From NCBI GenBank assembly GCA_038277395.1, contig CM076189.1, forward strand, positions 84,557,421 to 84,621,420: a stretch of DNA of 64,000 nucleotides, in the 5' to 3' direction. Position 1 is the first letter of the stretch, and each line of letters begins with the position of its first letter. Source of the stretch: Dryocosmus kuriphilus. Its lineage: Eukaryota; Arthropoda; Insecta; Hymenoptera; Cynipidae. Below the pieces are notes generated by a model. That model ran no database searches and had not been told where the DNA came from. It was given only the letters and a program-made list of their open reading frames with translations. The translations under genes and the position numbers were made by a program. Positions 10,429 to 21,900 of the stretch are shown here, in pieces.

Positions 10429-11578
10429 AAAATCTGCCCGCTTCCGGGGCACATTCTCATCGCGCGCTTTGTGCGAAGTATGAGCGCGCCTAGTGCGCGC
10501 GTCTGTTGACACGCGAGCTTCGCGCTCAATACGTTATTTACAGCACTCGCGCTTCGCGCTCGATAGATTATTCATCTGGCGCTACGCGCTTGGTGTTTAT
10601 GTATCGTATAAACCTTTAAATTAAAAATTGCAAAGTAAATTATTTTACTTAAGGCTCTATCGCCCTTACACTCTAAATTTGAATCAGTCAAAAGTGACTG
10701 ATTCGGAGTCAATTTTGACTGATTCAAATAGTCCAGATTTGACAATTCTGCTCGCTAATATTTTCCCATATCTCGCATAGTTTTGCTGAAAAGTGGTTTT
10801 ATTTACATTTCATAATATATTTCACGAATAACTTAAAAACTACGCGACTACCCAAAAAAATGATAGCAAGCAAATTTGTAGATCTTTTTGAGGCAAAAAA
10901 CTTTGTTTATTATTATTTTTCCGCACATTGCATGGTTTGGCGGGAAATTTGAAATTTTTTATTTTTAATAACGCTTTATCGATTAAAACAAAAACAGTGC
11001 ATTTTATCCAAAAATGGTTGAAACAATATTTGATGTTAATTGAATTAAGATGTTAAAATTCAAATATTCATTTTAACGTCTGGGATAATAGTTAAAGGGT
11101 AAGGAAAAATTCCATCAACGACAACTTCCAGACAAATTATTAAATAATTAATAATTTTGAAAGAAAAAAATGACTCTCTAGCTCCGCTGGGAATCGAACC
11201 CAGGTCTACAGATTCCCAGCGGAGCTAGAGAGTAATTTTTTCTTTCAAAGTTATTAATTATTTAAGAATTTGTCTGGAAGATATCGTGGATGGAATTTTT
11301 TCTTAATCTTAAGTTGAAACAAAATTTGTAGATCTTTTGAAACTGAACTACTTTGTTTCGTAACATTTTTTTTATCTTGAATATTTTGGCGGGAAACCAG
11401 AGTTTTTTAATTTTAATAGCGTTTTCTTGATTAAAACAAAAACCGCCTTTTTATCAAAATGCAACTAAGACAAAATATGGTGATTTTTTTGAGATGAACA
11501 ATTTTGCTCTTTCAAATGTTTTTTTATCTGTCGTAGCTTAGCCGGAAAATGGATTTTTTGATTTTGTGAAAACCGTTT
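10429..11578 (-). mobile_element. Helitron2-like unit, tandem copy of H2 (with SINE insertion)
   Basis: Matches 8,179-9,030 from the GC hairpin to the GTGAAAACCG junction, but is longer by a foldback insertion at 11,033-11,312 and its target duplication. Comparing with the uninterrupted copy at 8,755-8,800 gives the exact empty site. Confidence 0.45.
11033..11312. mobile_element. Foldback element with tRNA-like B box, 16-bp target duplication
   Basis: Two arms of about 100 bases are near-perfect inverted copies. The centre is a 21-base perfect inverted repeat containing CTCCGCTGGGAATC, around a 15-base loop GAACCCAGGTCTACA. Across arm and loop the complement reads GGGTTCGATTCCC, an RNA polymerase III B-box (tRNA T-arm) sequence. 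The flanks are GTTGAAACAATATTTG at 11,017-11,032 and GTTGAAACAAAATTTG at 11,313-11,328. A target duplication that long suggests retroposition (SINE) rather than a cut-and-paste MITE. No A box or poly(A) tail is clear. Confidence 0.55.
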
Positions 11579-12875
11579 TTACATTCTCATCAGAGAAGGT
11601 ATTAGATTTATGTAAAATTTGACTTTCGCGGATTTCATGAAATCTCCACATTTTGAGACCTCCTGAATCCGAAAAAACGGTTTTTACGACGGTTTCCGTC
11701 TATCTGTTGTCGTCGTCGTCGTCGTTGGAGACTGTTCCCACGATAACCTTCGAAGGCCTAATCAGATTGGAGTGGGCTTTGTTACATTTCTTTAAGTGGT
11801 TAAAAGAAAGGATGAGTTCGTTAACCAGCGGTTTTTGAGCAACGGTTATGGTTTTATCCATCAAAAACTGTTTTCACAAAATCAAAAGATCCATTTTCCG
11901 TCGAAACTATGAAAGATACAAAAAAATGTGAGAACGTAAAATTGTTCACCTCAAAGAAGTCTAAAAGTTTTTTCTTAATCATTTTTTGATAAATTGAACG
12001 GTTTTTGTTTTAATCAACAAAAGGCTATTAAAACTAAGAAACTCTGGTTTCCCGCCAAAACATTTAAGATAAAAAAAAAAGGTAAAATACGAATTTGTTC
12101 AATTTAAAGGGGTCTACAAATTTTGCTTCAAACACTTTTTGATAAAATGCAAGGTTTTTGTTTAAATCGATAAAATGTTATTAAAAATCAAAAATTTCAA
12201 ATTTCCCGCCAAACTATGCAAGATAGGGAAAAATAATAATTAACAAAGTGTTTTGTCCTGAAAGGATCTACAAATTTTCTCACTATCACGCCAAACTATG
12301 CAAGATAGGGAAAAATAATAATTAACAAAGTGTTTTGTCCTGAAAGGATCTACAAATTTGCTCACTATCATTTTTTTGAGCAGACGCGTAGTTTTTGAGT
12401 TATTCGTGAAATATCTTATGAAATATAAGGAAAACCACTTTTCAGCAAAACTATGCAAGATATGAGAAAATATTAACAAGCAGAATTGTTCACCTTGGAG
12501 AGAGCTACAAAATTTATTTATAAGACTCATCGTTTTACTTTTAAGAATCGAAGGTGTGTATTGTGAAAATTTGGAAAATCACAAAAAGCTTTGCCAATCT
12601 ACAATGTATTTTAAAGAAATGTAATTATCGAGCGCGAAGCGCGAGTGTCATGATGAGCATGTATTCTTTAAGGGCGATAGAGCCTTATGTAAAATAATTT
12701 CTTTTGTAATTTTTAGTTTAAAGGTTTATACGATCCATAAACACCGAGCGCGTAGCGCGAGGTGAATAATCTATTGAGTGCGAAGCGCAAGTGCCGACAG
12801 ACGTGCGCCCTAGGCGCGCTCATACTTCGCGCGAAGCGCGTGATGAGAATGTGCCCGCAAAGAGGGCAGATTTTT
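11579..12875 (+). mobile_element. Helitron2-like unit, third copy of H1
   Basis: Starts with ACATTCTCATCAG, has GTCGTCGTCGTCGTCG near 11,708, and ends with GCCCGCAAAGAGGGC then T5 at 12,871-12,875. Inside, an 82-base segment starting CGCCAAACTATGCAAGATAG is duplicated in tandem (about 12,211-12,292 and 12,293-12,374). The adjacent open frame on the other strand only translates this duplication. Confidence 0.45.
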
Positions 12876-13162
12876 GATGAACAAAACCATAAACGTTGTT
12901 CAAAAGTGGCTGGTTAACGAACTCGTACTTACTTTTTACGCTTTAAAGAAGTGTGCCAAAGCGAAACCCAATCCGATTAGTCCTTCGAAAGTTATCACGA
13001 CCACAGACGACGACGACGACAACGACGCCGACAACAACAGACAGACAGACACCGTCGTAAGAACCTTTTTTTCTGACTCAGGGGGTCTCAAAACGTGGAG
13101 ATTTGAAGAACATTGGGGGTCAAATTTTACACAAATCTAATACCTTCTCTCATGAGAATATA
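12876..13162 (-). mobile_element. Helitron2-like unit fragment (5' part of H2)
   Basis: Holds the 5' portion of the unit in minus orientation, with a GAC-rich run at 13,010-13,035 and the ATTCTCATGAG terminal word at about 13,146-13,156. Reverse transcriptase sequence of the Penelope-like element starts immediately beyond, marking the insertion edge. The open frame 12,874-13,140 with an Asp run is the microsatellite in translation; similar frames at 20,841 and 22,459 are the same repeat family. Confidence 0.45.
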
Positions 13163-14919
13163 AAATTTGACCAATCTTCCTGAATAAGTGTCTTTTCTGT
13201 GCCAATTAGTGATAATATTACCATTTGCAAGTCTAATTAAATGTAAATCTAGAAAATTAAATGTATTATCTTCTATTTCAGGTGTAAATTGTATTCTCGG
13301 GTGAAAACTATTGAAACTATTAATAACTTGTTAAATTATGTCTAAAGGAACACACAAAATTGTGTCATCAACATATCGAAAGTAAAAGGGCAAAACAAAA
13401 CCTGATTTTCCAAAGACAAATTTTTATAAATCCTCCATAACTATTTCAGTTAAAATTGGAGAGATAACAGAACCTATTAGAGTTTCAAACTTTTGTTTAT
13501 AGAATTTACCGTTGAATTTAAAATATGTTGAATTCATAATGAAATCTATCCCTTTGAGAAATTCTTTTTTATCAAATTTTGTGCGTAATTCAATTTTATC
13601 CCATCTTGTTGAAATTGCTGTTTTAACTAAATGCAAAGGTATATTGGGAAACATTGCGACAACATCTAAAGAGAGACGAGTATACAGTTATCTGGAACTG
13701 TTTGTTCATTTATAATCTTTCGAAGCTCCCAACAATTATTAATACAGTGGCTTGAAAAAGTTAATGAATATTTAAGTATTAAATTAAAATTCTGTTCCAA
13801 AAATCTGGTAGGACTGTTAATAGTTGAAATAAGTTTTCTCAAAGGGAAGTTCTTCTTATAAATCTTCCTTAAGCCATAACATTGAGGAAGAACAGAATTG
13901 GTAGTATCAATGTCCTTCAATCTTATATCTTTCCCTAGAAGTTCCTTCTTTCTCCATTTATTAAGGATTCGAAAACTACTACTCTTTAGTTTTTACAGAG
14001 AATTTTCATCCAATAAATCAAAGTTTTCAGTGTTATTAAGTAAAACCTCCATGTCTCTATCATATTCAGTCCTCTTCATGCAAACAGTAATCTTACCCTT
14101 ATCAGCACTCGCGCACATCAAATTAGGATTATTTATAAGAAATTTTTTGGTAACTGATAGTTCTCCTGCAATCCTGCGATCAACATTACACTGAGAAGAA
14201 AAACAGTCGAATCAACGATCCGCGCCAATAAATACGAGCAACAGCCTCGAAGCCATTAAATGAAACGGAAAATCTATCGCACTGACAAGAAATCCAGTTA
14301 AAACAACAGCCCCACGCCGTTAAAATGGCATCCTCTCATTCAACCGCTTCGACGTCGTTAAATGGGTCCATCAAACCAACTGCCTTTGGTCGGTCAAAAT
14401 GACGGGAAAGACTATTGCTGATATTTGTAGGCGCGGAGCCGTTGAATCAATCATATTTTTTTCTCAGTGTACTTATATGTAAACTGTACTTATCAACAAA
14501 GCTTTTAGATAAATGTAAAACTTTGTTTCCGAACTCTTGCTGATTATATTTGGGAATTTTATAATAGCTTCTATATCCTTAATTATTTCAATCATCTGTC
14601 TTGATCTAAAATTCACCACCATGTGACTGAAGCCCTTACCTAATCTGAGAATATCTTGTACTGAATCTGGTATTTTAATATCATGCAAATTTAAATTTTG
14701 TTCTTGAACATTACTCTGCTTTGAAACCAAATTGATAAGCTGGTCTTCATGCTTTCTACTATCATTCAAGAATTTATCATTAGGAAGGATTTGATGTTTG
14801 AGAAGATCAATAATTCTCCACTTTGGTAAAAGAATTTCCAATTCTATTCTTAATTTTGAAATTTTTGACTTTAAGAAATTTATATGGCTCCAAATACCCT
14901 TTATCAGTAAATTTAACAT
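13163..14919 (-). pseudogene. Penelope-like reverse transcriptase (broken)
   Basis: Minus-strand frames give the polymerase in order. An N-terminal region is at 14,919-14,473. A segment with YGLRKIYKKNFPLRKLIST is at 13,920-13,666, then SLDVVAMFPNIPL and FNGKFYKQ...SPILTEIVMEDL at 13,700-13,424. The catalytic RYVDDT is at about 13,365-13,382. RKDTYSGRL closes the region near 13,185. These are hallmarks of Penelope-type reverse transcriptases, which resemble telomerase. The coding sequence is split by frameshifts, a stop after MEDL and a 281-bp MITE, so it is dead. Its GIY-YIG partner lies beyond the inserted array at 6,381-6,920. Confidence 0.75.
14189..14469. mobile_element. 281-bp MITE with CACTGAGAA termini, TA target duplication
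   Basis: The segment interrupts Penelope-like coding sequence. Its ends are inverted: CACTGAGAAGAAAAA on the left and TTTTTTCTCAGTG on the right, with TA on both sides (14,187-14,188 and 14,470-14,471). The interior is noticeably more GC-rich than its surroundings and has no open frame. A TA duplication points to a Tc1/mariner-type mobiliser; that is inference. Confidence 0.6.
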
Positions 14920-15089
14920 CGAATGTTTAAAAAGATGTAAGGTCTTATCGAAAATTCTAGAACAAAAATTAATATGAAATTTAAAATCTTTAAATTTTTA
15001 ATTTAATTATAAATTTTACTGGGTAAACCATCCTTGTTTCTACACTCCAGAAGAAAATCTTTTTGAAAAATACTATTTCTCAACTTAAG

Positions 15090-15725
15090 GTTATGTGTTA
15101 ATTTTGTGTGTTCCTTTAGACAAGCTTTAACAAGTTATTGATAATTTCAATAGCTTTCACCCGAGAACATAATTTACACATGAAATAGAAGACCAAAATG
15201 CTATCCTCTTTTTAGATTTAAATTTAATTAGAGTTGCAAGTGGTCATATTATCACTAATTGTCACAGAAAAGACACCTATTCAGGAAGATTGGACAATTT
15301 TTTCTCTTCAAATCCTATTTCTAATAAAATTGCAATAGTGGAAAACTTGGTTGACCGAGCTGCTCGTTTGTCCCATGAGTTTCCTCATTCCGAAAATTTA
15401 AATATTGCTAGAAGAATCCTTTCCTTAAATCATTACCCACCTAAGTTTGTCGGAAAAAGTGTCAAAGCTATCATAGAAAAAGTTGTAAGAATAGACAAAG
15501 TATTGTTTCAGTTTCAGACAGTCAAAATGAATTAGTGAATTTAGTTCTTCTAACACTTTTGTGCTTCCTTACCTTGGTCAAATCTCGAAGAATATTGAAT
15601 CTATGTTGAAAAAGTCTAACATTTACACTATTTTTAGAATTTTTAGGAAAAGATTGCTTAGAGAAGTTTGAAAAAGAGTGGTGTGATTTATAGCTTATCC
15701 TGAAAAATTTGTAATATGACATATA
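15090..15725 (+). pseudogene. Right Penelope-like copy, 5'-truncated coding part
   Basis: Starts inside the reverse transcriptase just after the catalytic motif and reads CHRKDTYSGRLDNFFSSNPI through the connector at 15,290-15,535, here uninterrupted. It continues toward the GIY-YIG start until a mariner insertion at 15,726. Because this copy lacks the Helitron-like array, it shows what the left copy looked like before the array inserted (between SGRL and SSN). It carries frameshifts. Confidence 0.65.
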
Positions 15726-16677
15726 CAAGGTGTAATCAAAAAGAAAGGTGACTTTTTGTATTTCGCGGGATACATACAGTCGATATTCGTTTTCTTTTTC
15801 TCTTATGTTGGTACACTCGTCCCAAACATATGTGCACAGTTTCAAGTATATAGCATTTTTAGTTTGTTTGAAAGAGGCATGAAGGTTAGAAGTGTTTTGC
15901 ATGCTCGGCGATTTTCTGCTGTCGAAAAAAATGTATCAAAGAATTTGCATCCAATTTTGTGTAAAAAATGGAACCAAATGCTCCAAAATACTTGAAATGT
16001 TGACAGTGGCATACGGTGAGTGTACTCTGAGTAGAAAAAAATGTTTATAAGTGGTACAAGCTATTTCGGGAAGGCCGAGTAAATGTTAATGACGAAGCTC
16101 GCCCTGGACGTCCCAGCACGTCATATGTCAAGGTTTTGCTTACCGTTTTCTTCGATTATCATGGTGTCGTGCATCAGGTGTTCTTACCACAAGGTCGTAC
16201 AGTTAATAAAGAGTATTACCTTGAAGTTATGTGCCGTTTACGTGAAGCAATACGAAAAAAAACGTCCGGAATTGTGGAAAAACCAGTCATGGTTATTGCA
16301 CCGCGATAATGCGCCAGCTCATGAGTCATAGCTTGTTCGTAATTTTTTGGCCAATAACAACGCCATAATCATGCCCCAGTCACCGTATTTACCAGATTTG
16401 GCTCCCTGCGACTTTTTCCTGTTTCCAAAACTGAAAACAACCATGAAAGGACGGCGCTTTGCGACGATTGAGGAGATAAAAACCGCATCGCTGGAAGAAC
16501 TGAAGGCTATACCAACAAGTGCTTATCAGAAATGCTTTGAGGACTGGAAAAAGCGCTGGCACAAATGTATTATATCCGAGGGGGATTACTTTGAAGGGGC
16601 AACACCAATATTGATGAGTAAATAAATATTTTTTGATAAAAATAAGAAGTCGCCTTATTTTTTGATCACACACCTCG
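15726..16677 (+). mobile_element. Mariner element, internally deleted
   Basis: Inverted ends CAAGGTGTAATCAAAAAG and, at the right on the other strand, CGAGGTGTGTGATCAAAAAA, flanked by TA at 15,724-15,725 and 16,678-16,679. At 952 bp it is shorter than the ~1.3 kb of complete mariners. Transposase pieces at 16,083-16,331 and 16,347-16,625 include ARPGRPSTS, HRDNAPAHES and PYLPDLAPCDFFLFPKL, the DD34D catalytic core with its last two aspartates. The sequence jumps from the N-terminal third to the catalytic domain, so the middle is deleted, and a stop separates the last two pieces. It is a non-autonomous relic inside the right Penelope-like copy. Confidence 0.85.
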
Positions 16678-16679
16678 TA

Positions 16680-17470
16680 TTGGACAGACTGGCAGACTTC
16701 TTAATACCAGATTTGAGGAATATAAAAGTAATTTTCGCCGAAATTGTTATTATCACAATGTACATACCAAACACAAAAATGAAAATCCTGATCATGAGTT
16801 TGATTGGGATTAAGTAGCTCTTATGTTAATATGGTAGCTTATTTTTAAATCCCTTAAATTTCCATGAATATTCGTTTTGTTTTTTTTTCCATTTAGACTC
16901 AGATGTTAATTCCCTCAATGCTTCGCTATTACTTTATTTTCTCCTGTTAGAAATTATAATTGATATGCTTTTATTTTTCTTTGTTTGATTTAGACTCAAG
17001 TAATAATACACTTAGTTATTTCAAAATTGTTTACATTCTCTTTCCAAAATTTGTAATTGATGACGTAGTATGCGCATGTGTACACAGAGTAGTACTTTCT
17101 GTAAGGAATTTTAGTTTAAGATTAGGCTTCCATGAGGTGACGTCCTCATTCCCTCCTGGTGTCTAATTTTTTAAACAATTTTTTTGGTGAACTTGCCACG
17201 ATAAGGGTGTTAGAGTTACACCGAAATGTTGGCGGTTTATATCTTTAAAACAATATTGTAAGAATAAGAAAATTGAAAGGTAAATAAGAAAAGAAGACGA
17301 ATGGAAAAAAAGTCCTTTGCTTGATTGCCTTCTCTTTCTTTCCTCCATTTTATTGGTTTTTTTTTTTTGTTTTTTCAAATTAAAAAAAAGAAATTTTGGT
17401 TTTTTTTCCAAATTTAATCGTTTTTTTACTTCTTTGAAAATGTGTAGTTTCTAATATGGAATTAATTATT
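16680..17470 (+). repeat. Right Penelope-like copy: GIY-YIG remainder and 3' end
   Basis: Coding continues after the mariner with the DRLADFL...F.EY region of the GIY-YIG nuclease for about 130 bases, then degenerates. From 16,850 on it is the inverted partner of 5,690-6,330. The element ends near 17,470. Confidence 0.55.
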
Positions 17471-18749
17471 TTTTAATATTATATAATGCCATTTGGCCTA
17501 ATTTTTATTTTACCGAATTACCATTGTCCTGGCTTCAATTTTTCCCAATTATCGTTTGATATAATTATTCCGAGTTATGAATTGTCAAAATTTGTATACT
17601 TCACATAAAATTACCAATTTTTCTTTACAGTTTCCGAAATTATTCCAGCAAAACGGAAACTTACTCAGTTTTCTAAAAATGTTTTTAAATTTTACGGAAC
17701 ATAATTTTCCTACAAAGTTATTCATTTCACTAATTTTGCGCAATTTTCCATATTTTTCGGTATTTTTTATAGCTAAATTATAAGATATAATTTTTGCACG
17801 AAATTGGAAATACTTTCCAACTTTTGTCGAATTTTTTTATAAATTTTTGGAAATTATGCCAACAAAATTGAAAACTGTTCACTTTTCTTTCGAATTTTTT
17901 TCGTTTTAATTATGAAATATATTTTTTCTACAAAATTGCAATTTTCCAGAAATTTTTCTCGGGCCACTCCTAGATAATTTTAAAAATTATTCCAAGAGAA
18001 ATTAAAATTAATCATTTTCTCGGAACTTGTTCCATTTCAATTAGAGACATAATTTTCCTACAAAATTGGAATTTTTTCCAAATTTTTGGCGAACTTTTCC
18101 TTTACACTTTTGGAAATTATTCATGCAAAGTTGAAAATTTTTACAAATTTTCGTTGAATTTTTTCTCACTGTTTGGAAAATATTCCAGGAAGATGGGAAA
18201 TTTATTAATTTTATTTTTTATTTTTCGATTCAAATTACGAAAGAGAATTTTCCTACAAAATTTCATTTTTTCACCCTTTTTGTCCACTCTTTCCTATACA
18301 ATTTTAAAGATTATTCCAGTAAAACAGAAATTTATTAACCTTTTTTATTTTATTACGAAATATAGTTTTTTGATGAAGTTGAAACTTATCCAATAGTTAA
18401 GGAGTTTCGGTATCTCTAGCGATATTAGACTATTTTGAGCGATTTCAAAAGGAATCGAAATATTTTAAGTGATTTCTAAGAATTTTGCTAGGATTTTGAA
18501 GAATCTTGTTAAACCTCTAAATATTTCAAGAGAAATAAAGCATTCTGAATTTCCAAAAGCTTCTAAGAATATCCAAATCTCCTGAACAGTTCACAATTGT
18601 TTCTAGCTTTTTTATTTCTTTCTTTAGTTCAAAACGAAACGTAAGCCTAATTAAAATTGATTATTTTAGTAAAGCGAAGCGAAAAATCAGAAAATGTTAT
18701 GTTTTATCTATTTACTCCGATTCAATTTCTTTAATTTAATTAGATAAAA
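17471..18749. other. AT-rich spacer with degenerate long repeats
   Basis: One unit of the 32-bp family is at 17,485-17,580. It is followed by loosely repeated blocks of 130-220 bases carrying TTTTCCTACAAAATT and GGAAATTATTCCAG words up to about 18,390. The part 18,530-18,749 is homologous to 25,690-25,900. No gene is seen; short open frames here are chance. Confidence 0.5.
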
Positions 18750-18965
18750 ATTTCAGAAATTCAAGTGGATCACAAAGAATCGAAAATTTAAAAGTAACCA
18801 AATTTGTTTTTGTATTCGAATTTTGATACACAAAACAGGAACTTAAAAGATAAGGAAAATATTTTTAACTACTGTTTTTACTGAATATATGATACAATCT
18901 TCAACAAAAATTGTAATCTTTAATAATTCTGTTTTTCTGGCGGATCTGTGCGTAATAATTCTACA
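18750..18965 (+). promoter_or_regulatory. Promoter copy 3, upstream half
   Basis: Aligns with 5,190-5,415 and 25,905-26,065 (AAACAGGAA, AAGATAAGGAAAATATTTTTA, GTAATCTTTAATAATTCTG). It is cut at ATTCTACAAA, the position equivalent to TCTAGCAAA, where a Helitron-like array is inserted. The downstream half resumes near 22,748. Confidence 0.45.
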
Positions 18966-21900
18966 AAAAATCTGCCACATTCTCATCGCGCGCTACGCGC
19001 GCCATGCATTATTTAACTCGCGCTTCGCGCTCGGTGTTTGTACATCTCCCTAAATTTGTGCGTATGGACGTTTTAAAATTAAAGGTCGAACTATTGACCA
19101 GTATAATTTAGTAATTTTCAACTTTTTGTTAAAGCTCCTTGGGTTTTAGCAAACACATTCTCATCACGTGTCTCGTACTTCGCACTCGAACACAGTTTGC
19201 CCAAAACGTGGCATTTTTTTTTTGAAGTTTGGGAGAAAATAAAATCCTCTTATTTTTAGCAACATTTTTTCTGAGAAAAACAATAATTGCGAATTCTATC
19301 AAAAAATGTTCTGAAGAAGATATATAAACCTTTTTGAGATGAATGATTTTTGCCCTAGACATTTTTTCCAAATCTCGCATACTTTCAATGGAAAATTAAG
19401 TTCGTGATTTTTAATAACATTTTTCACGATTAACACAAAAAAATTTGCACATAAAGAATTATACGGAAAGTTGTAGATCTTTTTTTAAATAAACAACTCC
19501 GCTTCTTAACATTTTCTTCGTATTTCGCATTGTTTGGTGAGAAAATTTAATTCTTTACATTTATTAATACACTGTTGACAATTTTAACCATTATTTTTTT
19601 AATATTATCAAGAAATGGTATAAAGCAGATTTGTATATATTTTTAAGATAAATAAGTTTGCTTCTTAAAATTTTTTTCGTATGTGTTATAGATTTACTGA
19701 AAATAAGATTTTTAAATATTTAATAAAATTTTGTACGAATAACTAAAAAATTATGCATCTTTCCGAAAAAAAATATAGCAATCAAATTTGTAGATCTTTT
19801 TGAGTTGAACAACTTTGTTTATTATGATTTCTTTCGTATCTTGAAAATTCTGGCGGGCAATTTGAATATTTGATTTTCAGAAAGAAATAATGATGGCTAA
19901 AACCAGAACGGTTCGTCAGAAACCGATGGTTGACGAACTCGTCGTTACTTTTCACGCCTTAAAGAAGTGTACCAAAGCGCAATCCAATCCGAATAGGCAT
20001 TGAAAGGTAATCTTGTTCACAGACAACAACGACAAAAAGACGACATGGACGACTGAAAGACACTAGCGTAAAACATGTCTTTTCGGATTCAGTGGGTCAT
20101 GAGACGCTGAGATTTGATGAAATCCGCGAAAGCCACTTTTCACATAAAACTAATACCTACTCATTGCGATGAGGATGTAATAATAAAAATTGCATTTTCC
20201 AGCCAGACTGTGTGAAAATTTAAGAAATTCACGTTTTTGATACGCTTTAGTCGACTCGTAAGCGTGAGAAACATGATGACAATGCGCTTGAATAGTAGGC
20301 AGATTTTTAAATAACCTTTACTTAGATTCATATTAAATTCATAGTAATGTATTTTTTGATTAAAAAAACTATTATAACGTTTCATGAATAAACTATACGT
20401 TGGATAAAAAAAATAGTTTTAAGCAAATTTGTAGACCCTTTTAAGATAAATAACTTTACGTATTATCATTTTTTCCGTATCTTTCATAGTTTTGTTGTAA
20501 AGTTGATTTGTTTGTATTTAATAACACTTTTCACGAATAAATAAAAAAATATGCGTCACCCCGAAAAAATGGTAGAAAAGAAGTTTGTACACTTTTTCAA
20601 GGTGAACAACTTTGTTTATTGTAATTTTTTTCGTATCTTGCATATTTCGGCAGGGAATTTGAATTTTTTATTTTTAATAACGTTTTCTCGATTAAAACAA
20701 AACCCGTACACTTTATCGAAAGAACGGTAATAACAAAATTTGTAGACTTTTTTAGGGTCAATTATTTTACTTTCATATATTTTTTCTGTATCTCACATAG
20801 TTTAGCCGGAAAATGGACTATTGGTTTTGTACAAATCGTTTTTGATGAATAAAAACATAACCGTTGATCAAAATCCGCTGGTTAGCGAAACCATCCTTTC
20901 TTTTTGCGTCCTAGAGAATTCTGACAAAGCGCAATCCAATTCGAATAGTCCTTCAAAATTTATTGTGTATACAGGCAACGACAACAACGGCAACGACAAC
21001 GACAGACGGACACCAACGTGAAACATGGGTTTTCGGATTCAGGGGGTAACAAAATGTGGAGATTTCATGATATCCGCGAAAGAGTTTTCACATCAAACCA
21101 ATACCTTCTTATTGAGATGTGAATGTAATGATAGAAATTGCATTTTCCAGCCAGAATATGTGAAAAATTAAGAAATTTACGGTTTTGATACACCTTCATT
21201 GACTGGTAAGCGTGAGAAACGTGATGAGAATGCGCCCTGAGCAGCGGGAAGATTTTTTAATAACCCTTGCTGACTTTCTTATTGACTTCATAATAATTTG
21301 CTTTTTGATTAAAACAACTATTATACGTTTCATGTGTATACTATGCGTTTGCTCAAAAAATAGTTTTAACCAAATTTGTAGATCTATTTCAAAAACTATG
21401 TGCCGCTCCGAAAAAAAAAGGATAGGGAACAATTCTGTAGATCTTTTGCCGCTGAAAAACTTTATTTATTATGATTTTTATCGTATCTTGCATATTTTGG
21501 CTGGAAATTTGAATTTTTCATTTTTAATAACGTTTTCTCACTTAAAACAAAAACCGTACATTTTATCGAAAAAATGTTTATGACTAAATTTGTAAGATTT
21601 TTTGGGATGAACAATTTTACTTTCGTATATTTTTTCTGTGTCTCGCATAGTTTAGCCGGAAAAGGGACTTTTGGTTTTGTAAAGACCGTTTTTGATAAAT
21701 AAAACCATAACCTTTCGTCAAAATCCGATGGTTAACGAACTAGTCCTTACTTTTGCGCCTTAGAGAATTCTGACAAAGCGCAATCCAATCCGAATAGTCC
21801 TTCTAATGTTATTGTGTATACAGGCAGCGACAACAACGACAACGAAGACAACGGCAATGACAACGACAGCCAGACAACAAAGTGAAACATGGTTTTTCGG

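Larger units (their letters stand above)
5641..17470. mobile_element. Penelope-like element pair in inverted orientation (composite insertion)
   Basis: The two ends are inverted repeats of each other: 5,690-6,900 on the minus strand matches 15,540-17,470 on the plus strand, mariner excluded. The left copy runs on the minus strand from about 14,940 to 5,690 and contains a Penelope-type reverse transcriptase and GIY-YIG endonuclease. The right copy runs on the plus strand from about 15,090 and is 5'-truncated. Inverted partial copies next to a full copy are known for Penelope-like elements. The left copy is split by a 6.2-kb block of Helitron2-like units. AATATTATATA occurs at both outer edges and could be the target duplication, but the flanks are AT-rich enough for chance. 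Confidence 0.7.

Noticed and set aside
11190..11225. tRNA gene
   Set aside because: Only the T-arm/B-box part is present, within a perfect inverted repeat. No acceptor stem, D arm or anticodon arm can be formed.
12874..13140. 88-residue frame with a poly-Asp run, recurring at other repeat copies
   Set aside because: The Asp/Asn stretch is a GAC/AAC microsatellite in a Helitron-like repeat. Copies differ by frame-breaking changes, so protein-level conservation is not supported.
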